In this document: positions 11,236 through 21,545 of the stretch, piece by piece
Numbering within the stretch: the first letter of the stretch is position 1
Layout of the letters: each line of letters begins with the position of its first letter
From: Trachelipus rathkii
Taxonomy: Eukaryota; Arthropoda; Malacostraca; Isopoda; Trachelipodidae
Assembly: GCA_015478945.1 (NCBI GenBank)
Contig: JABUQX010013990.1
Location: 12,501 to 36,328, forward strand
Length of the DNA stretch: 23,828 nucleotides
Reading direction: 5' to 3'
Made by a program: the position numbers and the translations under genes
Notes under the pieces: generated by a model
What the model was told of the DNA's origin: nothing
What the model saw: the letters and a program-made list of their open reading frames with translations, nothing else
Databases searched by the model: none

Positions 11236-11328
<93 letters not shown>

Positions 11329-11820
11329 TACTATTAAACAACGTCACTTGTAAAGGTCGACTCATCGGTAAATAAAATGCATCTCGGATGCTCGGGATCA
11401 GCAAAAAGCCATAGGGAAGATTGTTGTCGTTGGCTGTAGTCGTCCTGTTGATGTTGAATTCTTTGTACATGGTACGGATATAAACCGTCAGTGTGCAATG
11501 AACTCCACACAGATGTGCGAAGGATTCGAAGACGCGCAGAAATTCTGCGGGTGCAAAGTCTGGGACTGCGTTGTATATAGTCTGAAGGATATCATCTACT
11601 TGTTCTAGTCGAACAGGCACCATTTCTGAATGTAGTTCAAAAGATCCATTTTTCGAAGCCGCCTGTGTGTGTATCGATAAATACCTGTCGATTTGATAGT
11701 GGATACCGTTGTGGGAAACGTCAACGATATTCCAGCACGGAAGCTCTCGCGTTAACCATTACAAAAGCCGTAAATGTAATGTATATCGGCATATTCTACA
11801 TTCGAAAACGTGAAAGGCAT
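10743..11820 (-). pseudogene. Mariner-like transposase pseudogene
   Basis: The minus strand begins at ATG 11818-11820 (MPFTFSNVEYADIHYIYGFC), the same HTH start type as the intact copy. Next come ARASVLEYR and RFPQRYPLSNRQVF, then GLYPYHVQRIQ (end of the second HTH). The first catalytic Asp is in CILFTDESTFTS (codon 11364-11366). An (ATT)30 tract (11237-11327) follows, then NPYATDESNFQHRFS and LLEDVPLAIRAAM. The second catalytic site reads HGRAPAH: Asp is replaced by Gly (11011-11013), and the codon before the His is a stop. RWIGRG then joins directly to HMKELVY near 10930, so the segment with the third Asp is deleted. The C-terminus ends GGHFNIS. Several frameshifts. Clearly dead; same broad group (WIGRG signature) as the 3425-4494 gene. 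Confidence 0.88.
11237..11327. repeat. (ATT)30 microsatellite inside transposase
   Basis: Perfect ATT repeat on the plus strand, reading as AAT (Asn) codons on the transposase strand. It lies between FNS and NVWG, where related transposases have a short F-N-S-H-N-x-H-V-W loop. Confidence 0.95.
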
Positions 11821-12005
11821 GTGTAAACTAACCACAATGTTCACCTACAGATGATAGTAACAATGACTAACACTCTTTACTAGAAAACGGAATAACGCTC
11901 ATATCTCGTAAATGTTACCATTTAAATTACATTTATCAAAGTCCATGTTCAAAGTTTAGAAGACGAGTAATATGATTGAATAGAAAATGGAACATACATA
12001 TTATC

Positions 12006-12750
12006 AAAGGGATATATATATTTATTAGTAATAAAAATCAATCGGGGTTTCTGCTGCTACTACTACTACTACTCTCTCCATCTCCAATCTGACTCCGCTC
12101 CGGAGTCGGTCGATTACATCTCTGGCACCGACTTTTTCATTTGCTGTATTATATAACTATCTTAATATATTATATATATTATATATATATAATATATATA
12201 TATTATATATTATAATTATACAATTATATATATTATATAATATATATATATATACGTACACACACACACACACACAGCACACATAATATAATATATATAT
12301 ATATACTATATAGTATAATATATATATATAATTATATTATGTATATATATAGTAAATATATATTATATAGTATATAGTATATAATTATATATATGTCAAT
12401 ACATATTTATATATATATGTTATGTATATATATATATATGTATTATAGTATATAATAGTATATACGATAATATATACTATAATTTATTAATAGGTAGTAA
12501 AGTTAGTATATACTGATAACAATGACTAGTAACTATATATTACTAGTATATATATGATACTAATAAGTATGGTTTGGATATCATATAGTATATATATATA
12601 TATACTATAATATAAATATATATATAAATTCTATATATCTTATATATATAAATTATACTATATATATATATAATATAGATACTATAATATATATATATAT
12701 AAATAATAAGTAGTATAATAATAGTAGATGTGAGAGTATCGGGAACCGGA
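12006..12750. repeat. Degenerate AT repeat with CTA and CA runs
   Basis: Contains a short (CTA)n run (about 12053-12074), a palindrome GACTCCGCTCCGGAGTC (12091-12107), a (CA)n run (12258-12276), and otherwise broken TA repeat. The GGAGTCGG-type words near 12090-12130 recall subterminal repeats of some hAT elements, but this is not enough for a call. No gene. Confidence 0.65.
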
Positions 12751-13159
12751 TGATATAACTAATCACGCTGTATAGGGCGGCTCAGTCAATCATTATTCCA
12801 TGAAGTGTATGAGTTATTTTCGCAAAATGTGTTCAAATAGGAAGTGAAGTAGTAAAGCAGTAGCGCATAGTCGGGTGTAGAGCCGTTTGCGCTACCGTTT
12901 TACAACTGAAAGAAAAATAAGATTATTTTTATTAAAAAAATATAAATTTTTAGTAATCCAAATGCATTTTTCAAAAACATAAATAAATAAATAAAAATCT
13001 AAATAAAATGTTTCAGTTTAAACTAAAATGTAGGACTCAGCTTATTTAAATGGGCTAAATGAAACTATATATACCGAGTAAGAGTAAAGACGACTAAAGA
13101 TAAGGCGTCGCAAGTACAGCTGCACCGAAGCTCCGCCTCAAAATCCAATGACTAATGTA
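12751..13159. other. Unique island with a hairpin, no gene
   Basis: Non-repetitive sequence. GTAGCGCA (12860-12867) and TGCGCTAC (12888-12895) form a perfect 8-bp stem with a 20-nt loop. No A/B boxes or cloverleaf support a tRNA. Confidence 0.5.
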
Positions 13160-14480
13160 ATAGTTACGATATATATATATATATATGATATATAATATAT
13201 ATTATATATGATAGATATATATATATATATAGTATATATATAGTATATATATATATTATATATTAATATAAGTAATTATCATATATAGGCATATATATAT
13301 ATATATCTTATTATATAATTATATAGTTGTAAGTTATTGTACGATTATTAATATATATTTAGTATATTATTTTATTATATATACTATCAATAGATATATA
13401 ACTAAGACGGTAATATATAAATATATATATATATATATATAATATATATGGGTATATTAGATATATATATATATAGATGCTTCGATGCACCAATGGAGAC
13501 GCGTCATTTAAAACCATTAATATTATAAATAGTATATATATATAGTACTTATAGTATATAATCAACGAATTAAGTATTACTCAATGCTAATTATGTAGTG
13601 TAAATACCAATTGCATCTTTACTTGACATGATATTACAACCGTGAGGAAGCTTACGCGAATAAATCATAATCGATCACTAGTTATGACCTCATTAATAGG
13701 TGCCCATAGATCTCTTATGCAATCAATTACGCACGGAGGCTGGGTCGTAGGATTAAAGCCCAAAGTATATATAAGATATTAGTTATACGGTATACTAATA
13801 TATCTATAAGTTATTATATATATTATATAATTTATATATAATGATATATATATATATATATATATATATACGGCAAATATATCTTTCGTTATATATTTAT
13901 AGCTATATATATAATATATATATATATTATATTAATATAGTATATATATTAAAGAATACTATACATATATATAATATATTATTATATATATATATATATA
14001 TAATATATTATATAAACTATATATATATATTAATAGTAGTAAATATATATATAAGTATATATATATATTAATACTATAGATTATTATATAATATATATAC
14101 GGTGCATATATATTTATATACTATACTATATATTATATATATTATTATAATTATATAGCTATATATATATATAGTATTGGCGTACTATATATATCAGTAG
14201 CTATATATATTATACGGTGGCATTATAGTACGCCCCTATCAAATATTACCTGCTAAAGGAATACAGATAGTGCTTTGAAGCCTATAGCTAAGCTACTCGA
14301 GATGAGGTGCAGCTATAGTATATATATTATATATATTATATATATAATATATACTATATATATAATTATATGTTATATATATATTATATATATATATATT
14401 AATATATATATAATATATATATATATGGTAGTATAGGGTTATATCAAGAATAAATTATATATATAATATAATATATATAG
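13160..14480. repeat. Degenerate (TA)n-derived region with islands
   Basis: Broken TA repeat with unique islands at about 13480-13530, 13565-13765 and 14215-14315. None carries a recognisable gene. Confidence 0.7.
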
Positions 14481-14733
14481 TTTTATGGCTCTGGCATCTA
14501 CACTCTTAATTCAAATTGGTATTGCTTTATTTGCTCAAGGCAGAGTGTACAAATCGTAATTTTCTTGTTTTATTATATTGATAATACAGGTAGAGAAACA
14601 TTACGGATTGATTTTACATTGATTTTACAAAACCTCTCCAACTAGAAAATCTGCAAGTTCAAGACCAAAAAACCCAAAAGTTGGGTTTTTGCTCTTGGGT
14701 TTTTGGATACTAACACTGATCTCTAAATAAATG
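14481..14733. other. Unique island with a switchable hairpin
   Basis: CCAAAAAACCCAA (14665-14677) can pair with TTGGGTTTTT (14681-14690) or with TTGGGTTTTTGG (14695-14706). A direct repeat TGATTTTAC lies just upstream (near 14610-14630). No ORF or family is recognised. Confidence 0.5.
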
Positions 14734-15125
14734 ATATATATATATTATTATATACTATATATATTATATATATACTATTATATATATATATATATATAAT
14801 TTATATATATATATTATATATATATATATATATTATTATTAAATATTATATATATAAAAGTGGTATACTATACTATGATATATTCTAATATATATATATT
14901 ATATATATATTATATTTATATATATATATAATTATATATATATATATATATATACTATATATATATATAATAATTATAATATTAATATATTTCTGATAAA
15001 TTAACATGAAATTTGCCTTGCATAATTTTCAATGACAGAATTATTGAATTATTCTTTAAAAAATTGAAAAACTTCCCCAAAACCAATGCAAATACGAAGC
15101 GCCGTTACACATACACACACAATAT

Positions 15126-15156
<31 letters not shown>

Positions 15157-15157
15157 G

Positions 15158-15217
<60 letters not shown>

Positions 15218-15258
15218 GTTATGTAACATATAAAGTACATATATATTATATATAAATC
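14734..15258. repeat. Degenerate (TA)n region
   Basis: Broken TA repeat with one unique island (about 14990-15120). Frames across it are low-complexity Ile/Tyr readings. Confidence 0.7.
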
Positions 15259-15717
15259 CAGGTACTCTCAAAAAAATGCTACAACACAATAGTAAGTGTC
15301 AAAATAATAACAAATAAGCAGTTCAAATAATTGATCCTCCCATCGCGAAAAATATGTTCATTGAAATAACAGCTATTGGCCTTTGACACTAGTCTTTAGT
15401 CTGTTGGGCCAGTCGTCTAGTGCTGCACGCACGAACCCCACCAGAAAGTTAGAGCTCGCTTTAAAGAACCAATATTTGGGTGCCGTCTTAATAAGCAGAC
15501 CACACGCTCTAAAACTGGCCATAATATGTAATTCAAAGGGATTAAGATCGGAGTTGCCGGATGGCCAATAATCAACCGTCAGGAAATGGGGAACATTGTC
15601 CCTGAGCTAATCTTGAGTAGCTCTTGCTATAAGTGGCGGTGCTGAATCATGTTGAAAAGTACACGGTTTATTTTTGGAACGAGTCTGACCTAGTGGTTTT
15701 TTTTCCACACTTTCCAG

Positions 15718-15728
15718 AACGGTTTGCA
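15718..15728 (+). repeat. Target-site duplication, left copy
   Basis: AACGGTTTGCA, repeated exactly at 15868-15878. On the transposase strand both copies read TGCAAACCGTT, coding L/M-Q-T-V, so the transposase is continuous once the insert is left out. Confidence 0.85.
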
Positions 15729-15867
15729 TAGAGTATCACGGGCTCTCTTGCAGGTGGGTTCACTTGCCTCGAGCTTGTGATAGCTTGAAGGGAAGTATTT
15801 TGTCTACCTGGAGGGACGGCATATGCCCTTCATTGTGATCCCCTCTCAAAAAAACAAAACAAAAAGA
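15729..15867 (+). mobile_element. SINE-like retroposed small RNA
   Basis: A 139-bp insert in the transposase, flanked by 11-bp direct repeats and ending in an A-rich tail (AAAAAAACAAAACAAAAAG from 15848). Target duplication plus A-tail is the mark of LINE-driven retroposition. The 5' part folds: TATCAC (15734-15739) pairs with GTGATA (15777-15782), continued by GGGCTC with GAGCTT (G-U pairs) and AGGTG with CACTT around a small loop. The 3' part has the palindrome GGCATATGCC (15818-15827). I do not recognise the parent RNA: GGTTCACTTGCC recalls a tRNA B box only loosely. Direction is plus, opposite to the host transposase. Confidence 0.78.
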
Positions 15868-15878
15868 AACGGTTTGCA
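15868..15878 (+). repeat. Target-site duplication, right copy
   Basis: AACGGTTTGCA directly after the A-rich tail, identical to 15718-15728. Confidence 0.85.
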
Positions 15879-16582
15879 GGTACACGAACACCGAGGTTTT
15901 AAACACCTCTTTCACGAAAATGAATATCTGTGACCCCCCTTGTAACTCACCCCACACCAAACCATCACAGAAGCCGAATGATAACCACCTCTTTAGGCAG
16001 GTCTTACGAGTTAGATGACGTACCATACACCCTATCTTTTTGTTTATTAAAACATTCCTCTGCGGCAAAGATTGTTTGTCAGACTTTTTTGTCTACCTTT
16101 CAAAGGATGCATCCGTCTTTTGTAAGCCCATAACCTTAGATCCTCTCTAACTATGCGCGACATCGAATTCTTAGGTATCTGCATTTCTAGTGACTTGATG
16201 TTTTGTTTACGAAAAGGATTTCGCTCAGTTCGCGCCTTTATAGCTTTAACAACCTACGGTGTCCGAAGAGAACGTTGCCTACCAGATCTATGGCGAACTT
16301 TCACATCACTACTGTCCTCGTATAACTTTATGGCACGATACACAAACATAGGCTTCTACCTAGAGGTTTCAGAGTCTTCAAAATGGTATTCTTTTCTATG
16401 TCACGCTTATGTAACGCTATAGCAGCAACACGGTTTTGTTTATCATCCCACTTCATAGTTACTTAAAATGGGACCGTTAGACAGTGTCTAAGCTTAAAGT
16501 GTGAAGGTTACATATTGAAATCATAAGTTATTGCCTTGGATATATTAATTTCTATTTTGCAACTAATTTTGAAAGTACTTAG

Positions 16583-17560
16583 TATATGTGCATCAAAGAA
16601 GTATTCTAAAAGGTTTCCTAAATTAGATAATTACCTAAACCATTCTCCCCCTCCATCTTGAATAAAATGATATAAATTTATAAAAAGAGAATAAATTTAG
16701 AGAATACTTGAATCACATGAAAATGATAATATATATAATCACTCTATTTTCATACAAGGCTTCTGAAGTTTACATTATAGGCTTTTTCCAATTACTGATT
16801 TATATATATATATATATATCTCACTCTATCATCTATGAGCGATATATATAATATATATATAATATCTATTCATATCTCTAATAACCTACACAAGCAATAT
16901 CATATTAATAATCACTACCCTATATAGTAAACATAGTATATAGTACGTATAGTACGCCTATATATAGTATATAACACTATACTGACTATATAGCTATATG
17001 ATATAAAATATATATATTCAATATATATATATAATCATATAACATATATCATGTGAATACTAGATACTACAACATAAACAAAAAATATACTACGACAAAT
17101 TAATAAATACTGACCTACGTAACTAATAATATATATTATATAAATATTATATATATGATATAGTCAACCCTATCTTAGTATTATATTAATAATATCATAT
17201 AGACGCTAAAAACGCTAATTAAGCCCAACTAACTACTATAATAACTATACTAATATAATATAAACTATATATATATCGTATAAACTATTATATATATAAC
17301 ATACACATGTAGCATCCTATATAATCGTAAATATATATCATAATGATTTAATACAAAGTAAAAAGCAAAACCTGAAGTTGCATAATTTCGTAAATTTTAA
17401 ATAAGTAATAATATTTATATATAAAATAGTAAACATTAATATAGATATTATATAATAATGTATAAATATATATATAAATATACAGATAATAATAATTTCA
17501 GTCATCTATAGTTATAACATAACGTTATAATACATATCTATATATATTATATATACCAAT
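16583..17560. repeat. AT-rich degenerate repeat
   Basis: Mixed TA words, less regular than the earlier tracts. No gene. Confidence 0.65.
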
Positions 17561-18125
17561 AGAATTAATCGGTCATGATTTGATTAAATTTAAAAAAAAC
17601 AAATTACTTTTCTTCATTTGTTTGGCTTCACATATTATTGCAAAGCTAGCAACTCTATTTATGAGAAGTGTTGTCATTTTAGGGAGGAGTCATTTTTTGA
17701 CGTTTTCGAGAGGAGGCCGTTCACAAATCCTTCAAATAGACAAATAATTTACGTTTTCTTTCATTATGCATGACAAAAAAACCACGTGTTTTGAAAGCAT
17801 TATAATCACGCTCTTACAGGCACAAATCGAAATTCCTTCAGTCAATGATCCTTTTGAAAAATAATGCTACTCCCTGAAATAAAGAAATGTAATATTTTAT
17901 AGTTATAATATTAGTGACACTTGTTATATAAATTTCAACGATTACTGATTACAACTAGTAAACAATAGGATATATATATCTACTAGATCTTTCAGTTGCT
18001 TCTTATTGGCCTCTATTATGCTCGCTCGCACGGGCCTATCTATCTCCTCATATTCTCTGTCTCATACTCGCGATATCTGTCAGACTAGCTCGCATACTTA
18101 TACTCTCGTATAGATAAAGTTATGT
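17561..18125. other. Unique AT-rich island, no recognised gene
   Basis: Non-repetitive sequence with stops throughout. The pyrimidine-rich stretch 17985-18115 (CTCGC, TCTATC, CTCAT words) stands out, but no family is recognised. Confidence 0.5.
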
Positions 18126-18539
18126 ATATATTATAGTAATATATATATAATCATTATATTATATATCTATATTAATAATATATATAATATATATATATTA
18201 GATATATAGTATATATATATATTACTATATTATATAATTATTATATGATACTATATCTCTGTAATATAACAAATACCATAGTTTATTATAATTAGTATTT
18301 ATAATATATATATATAACAAGTTATAGTGATATTATTATAGAATAGTTTATATCTTGTATATCTATTATTATATACTTTAGCTAGTTATTTAACAAATTA
18401 TTGTGTCACATATATATATAATTAAATATAATATAGTTATATCATTATATAAATATAATATAGATATATTATATAATATAAACGATATAATATCAGTAGA
18501 TATATATCAGTAATCTAGATAATATAAGTACTGCATGAT
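18126..18539. repeat. Degenerate AT repeat
   Basis: Broken TA repeat. No gene. Confidence 0.65.
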
Positions 18540-18665
18540 TAGGATGCAGGTAAACATCCGCTACGCACTGCAGAGCATCCGCAATTATATTTAAGATCCC
18601 GCCGACTCCACATCCCATCACGCCGCACTTTGCCATCTGCGGAAAATGTGACTCGCAGGAATATT
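18540..18665 (+). mobile_element. Possible hAT terminus with ATCCGC motifs
   Basis: Starts TAGGATGCAGGTAAACATCC and carries CATCCGC twice, plus CCATCTGCGG, CCGACTCC and ACATCCCATC. GCGGAT-type subterminal words after a TAGG(G)ATG end recall hAT elements. It is GC-richer than its surroundings. The partner end and a transposase are not seen. Confidence 0.35.
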
Positions 18666-19049
18666 ATGTTAAGTCTGAGATGATAAAAGAATTTTATAAA
18701 TAATACATGAGATGAATTCTGAACGCAACACTTTACAATTAGTAGAAGCAATGGGATTTGAGTTCAGCTGATGTAATTATCGACTGCATGATGTTCACAG
18801 CATGAGTTCATAATAAATTAGATGTAGGGATGCCAACAAAAATATCTCGCTTATACAGCTTCTGTTTCCACTGTAATACCATTAATCTCAATGCTAAGGC
18901 AGATTTTGAACAACCTCAAAATGGACAATTCGTAAATGTACGGGTTTAAAAGAAATGAAAGGGTGATTATAAAAATTAAGAGCTTGAAAAACGCCTTTGA
19001 GTTTTCTGTAGGATTAATGGACCTTATCCTATTAACTATTAAAATTTAC
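18666..19049. other. Unique AT-rich sequence
   Basis: No repeat and no recognised motif. It lies 3' of the possible minus-strand exon and could be its 3' untranslated region (inference only). Confidence 0.4.
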
Positions 19050-19331
19050 TTAGAATGCTTTTATAAGGCAAGTTTTTTTGTAACGATCAATATTTAAATC
19101 GTCACTTTGTGTTGCAGTGGAAACAACTTCAATCGCATACTGCTCTAATAATTGAGCCACCCAATATAAACGATAAAACGCAAATATACAGAACCCAATA
19201 CTTCTAAACGTCTTCACCTGGACAGCATTTTCTAACATCCACGAAGTTGTAATGCAACAACACTTCAAGTATACCATAACAGATAGCAGACGACAAATGA
19301 TTGCAAAAACCTTCACCCAAGATAAACGACA
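19050..19331 (-). CDS. Possible exon of an unidentified membrane protein
   Basis: Minus-strand open frame of about 93 codons ending in TAA at 19050, the only frame in the window of this length that is neither low-complexity nor transposon. Just upstream on the same strand is a T-rich stretch ending TTTTAG (AG opposite 19332-19333), a plausible splice acceptor, with the frame open from the next base (CRLSWVKVFA). Two hydrophobic stretches are visible: VFAIICRLLSVMVY and SIGFCIFAFYRLYWVA. A polar tail follows (STATQSDDLN, then a basic end). The spacing would suit two membrane helices of a receptor-like protein, but the family is not recognised and chance is possible in a random 280-bp stretch. 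No matching upstream exon was found. Confidence 0.27.
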   Translation of the reverse strand, partial: CRLSWVKVFAIICRLLSVMVYLKCCCITTSWMLENAVQVKTFRSIGFCIFAFYRLYWVAQLLEQYAIEVVSTATQSDDLNIDRYKKTCLIKAF

Positions 19332-19800
19332 CTAAAATACAAAATCAAAATGATAGCTACCGTAATCAAGTTAGGCGGGAAGAGTGGAAAAGGTTAGAGC
19401 AAAATGTTTACTTGCACGGCTTTAAAGAAAACTTGCACTAAGGAAATACTTGCCTTGCTCCGCCAACTACGTTGTATACAATTAAAACCAGAGTATGTAT
19501 AGGAAAAGTGCTGGGCTAATAAATATGATGAAAAGAGAACGAGACTCTCAAGGTAGGAGATATTCAGTTTTTGCTACACTCACTCAGATCAAGCACAAAA
19601 AAACTTATCCTATAATTATAATTTGCACCAATACTAGTGCAAAAGGTATATAATCCAATGTTAAATATTTTTCATGTAAGTTAGGAGGTTGAAGAGGTAT
19701 GTGGGCTAAAACAAAAACAGGTTGCTTTGAGTTGGTCCCCGGGGATCCAACGCACCGGCTTCACCAAAAAAAGTACACAAGATTATGATTAACATGGTAT
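19332..19800. other. Unique sequence, no gene recognised
   Basis: Mixed-composition sequence. Includes a G/C island GGTCCCCGGGGATCC (about 19735-19749) with the perfect palindrome TCCCCGGGGA. Confidence 0.5.
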
Positions 19801-20490
19801 TGAGGGCTAAATCGAAGATAATTATACATAATATAGTTCTACATAATAATAATATACATAGCTTATAAACATAAATATAATATATAATAAAAATAATATA
19901 ATATATAAAATAATAGTATTTATATGTATATATATAAGTCATAATAAGAATCTTTTTTATCACTTTTGATATTTAAATAAATATAAATTTATTTTTAAAA
20001 ATTATAGAATATTTATTTTGATTTATATTTATAAATTATATATTTTATTAGACTTTATTAAAACGGGAAGGTATTGATATATTTATAAATCATCTGATAT
20101 AGAAATATATATAAATAGTTATTATATAGATAATAGTATAATATATAGTTAGATTAAAGTAATATACTAGTTAACATAATAGATATTACCCTCAGATGAG
20201 GTAGAGAAAATCAAAGTAATGGTATTAGTCAAGTAGTATTATATATACGTAATATAGCGATTAAATACTATATATTAATAATCTAATATTATTTTAATAA
20301 TATATATAATTATATTATAGTAATAATTAACATATCATATATATATTATATTACTGATGCATATATATTATATAATATAATCATATATATAAATAATATA
20401 TATTATTTATATATATATTATGATATTATAAATACTATATATATATTATATGATATAGTTAATATAATATATATGTATGAATAAAATACA
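19801..20490. repeat. Degenerate AT repeat
   Basis: Long run of TA, TAATA and ATTATA words. No gene. Confidence 0.65.
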
Positions 20491-20764
20491 AAGCACATTA
20501 CCAGATCATGAAAATACTACTGATAATTCTGAAGTTGAAAACCAGTCTATTTTATAATTATCAATTTATATTTTAAAATAGTAATTGTTTTAGAACTATA
20601 ATCACATAAGAAATCTTATTATCTTACATTACATTAAATGATAAGGAGCAAACGTTTTCGACAATTAAATTTCCTCTTTAATTCAAATCATTAGATAATG
20701 TGCACGAAATTGAGCTACAATTGATGTATATAAATATATATTCTCGATAGTTAAGAGTCTCAGA
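20491..20764. other. Unique AT-rich sequence
   Basis: No gene or repeat recognised. Confidence 0.45.
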
Positions 20765-21037
20765 AAAATACGCACTCCTCCTGACGATTGAGTGATTTCT
20801 AGAATTGCTCTTCTCCAAGGAATCGGCATTGCCGTGAGCGCGAACCTGCACTCGGCGAATGTAGCTCGATGCGATAAATACCGCGGGAGCTACCGGATTG
20901 CAATACTACGACAAGCCGAGAGACGTTTCTTTGCAAGGCATCACTGTGAATACATACGATGTAATCTAGGACTATACGCCCTAAAGAGTAATTTACAAGC
21001 TATTCAGGATATAATCATACAATTATTGTTAATTTAA
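20765..21037 (+). other. GC-richer island with an unidentified short ORF
   Basis: Much richer in G and C than its flanks. A plus-strand frame (about 20792-21037) reads SRIALLQGIGIAVSANLHSA and on through RGSYRIAILRQAERRFF, but the region is also largely open on the minus strand. Without a recognised motif neither strand can be preferred. It could be a fragment of a transposon or a captured gene piece. No start context or splice signal decides it. Confidence 0.25.
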
Positions 21038-21474
21038 GCTCCCCCAAAATAATTTCAATGTACCGTTTAACTCCACATCAACTAATATTAGTTAAAATAA
21101 TTATAAATCAATATATAAATTACTAAACTATTATAAAAATAAGTATAACTAATAAATATTCATATACTCATAATAATAATCTAGCAAGAAAATATATACT
21201 AAACCTATATATATATTATGAATATAATAATTAATATACCTATAAATATATAATATATATATATAATAAGCCTAAAGCTAAAAATAATAGTATATATTAT
21301 ATATTATATATTTATTATATATATTATAAAGATATACTATATATATATAGATAAATACTTATATAATAATACAGTATTGCACAAAAATAATACATAATAT
21401 AATACATACTTAAGAATAATAAAAAATAGATAATATAGATAATATATAATAGCTAATACCTAATATATTACTAT
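21038..21474. repeat. Degenerate AT repeat
   Basis: Broken TA/AATA repeat. No gene. Confidence 0.65.
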
Positions 21475-21545
21475 CAGTGCGCGGACTCGTCTTTATGGCT
21501 AATTGGGTCAGCCCTCCAAATAAAAATGCCAGGCATAGGATGTGA
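21475..21545 (+). mobile_element. Possible hAT terminus (CAGTG-GCGGCTCGT-like)
   Basis: Begins CAGTGCGCGGACTCGTCTTT right after AT repeat, continuing ATGGCTAATTGGG and CAGCCCTCCAAATAAAAATG. This resembles the CAGTGGCGGCTCGT ends of a widespread hAT group with small changes. Only one end is seen; the inner sequence is unidentified. Confidence 0.42.

Larger units (their letters stand above)
10346..12005 (-). mobile_element. Decayed mariner-like transposon
   Basis: The left end GGGTGTCCCGGGAGGAATGT (10346 on) resembles mariner ends of the CAGGGTGTCCC type, with the first three bases changed. The minus-strand transposase (10743-11820) fills the middle. The right end is too decayed to define; weak similarity to the inner left repeat is visible around 11900-11980, and the sequence runs into AT repeat near 12005. 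The estimated size of about 1.66 kb equals that of the intact mariner at 3109. Confidence 0.75.
15373..16456 (-). pseudogene. Tc1/mariner transposase pseudogene, SINE-interrupted
   Basis: The minus strand starts at ATG 16454-16456 (MKWDDKQNRVAAIALHKRDI, first HTH). Then VYRAIKLYEDSSDV, RHRSGRQRSLRTP with a stop (16254-16256), and RIVREDLRLWAYKRRM (second HTH). The first catalytic Asp survives as SDK, just before a frameshift into IFAAEECFNKQKDRVYG. SVMVWCGVSYKG and VYLQTV follow; then the 139-bp insert; then LESVEKKPLGQTRSKNKP. The second Asp is in FQHDSAP (15646-15648) and the third acidic residue in SDLNPFE (15532-15534), with exactly 37 residues between. RATQD is followed by a stop (15607-15609). 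The C-terminus is LDDWPNRLKTSVKGQ. D37E or D37D-derived spacing places it near maT/DD37E lineages, distinct from the other two mariners. Dead: at least two stops and several frameshifts. Confidence 0.88.
15259..16582 (-). mobile_element. Old Tc1/mariner relic (D...D37E) with nested insert
   Basis: The left end CAGGTACTCTCAAAAAAATG (15259 on) is imperfectly repeated in inverted form at the right end (about 16552-16582; minus strand AAGTACTTTCAAAATTAGTT, then GCAAAATAG). The span of about 1.32 kb is the usual Tc1/mariner size once the 139-bp insert is allowed for. A minus-strand transposase pseudogene fills it. TA target duplications are no longer evident. Confidence 0.72.

Noticed and set aside
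11187..11375. Poly-Leu (plus) and poly-Asn (minus) frames
   Set aside because: They are products of the (ATT)30 repeat. The minus-strand flanks belong to the transposase pseudogene, not to a poly-Asn protein.
12860..12895. tRNA gene
   Set aside because: Only one stem is present; no cloverleaf, T-arm consensus or anticodon loop can be drawn.
15729..15867. Copy of U1, U2, U5, U6, 5S or 7SL RNA
   Set aside because: I compared the body with what I know of these RNAs and found no convincing agreement; the parent stays unassigned.
15930..16422. Plus-strand frames at 15930-16133 and 16153-16422
   Set aside because: They are antisense to the minus-strand transposase, whose HTH and catalytic motifs are clear.
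19735..19749. Cloning-vector polylinker (SmaI/BamHI-like CCCGGGGATCC)
   Set aside because: Only 11 bases agree with common polylinkers and neither flank continues the match, so chance is more likely.
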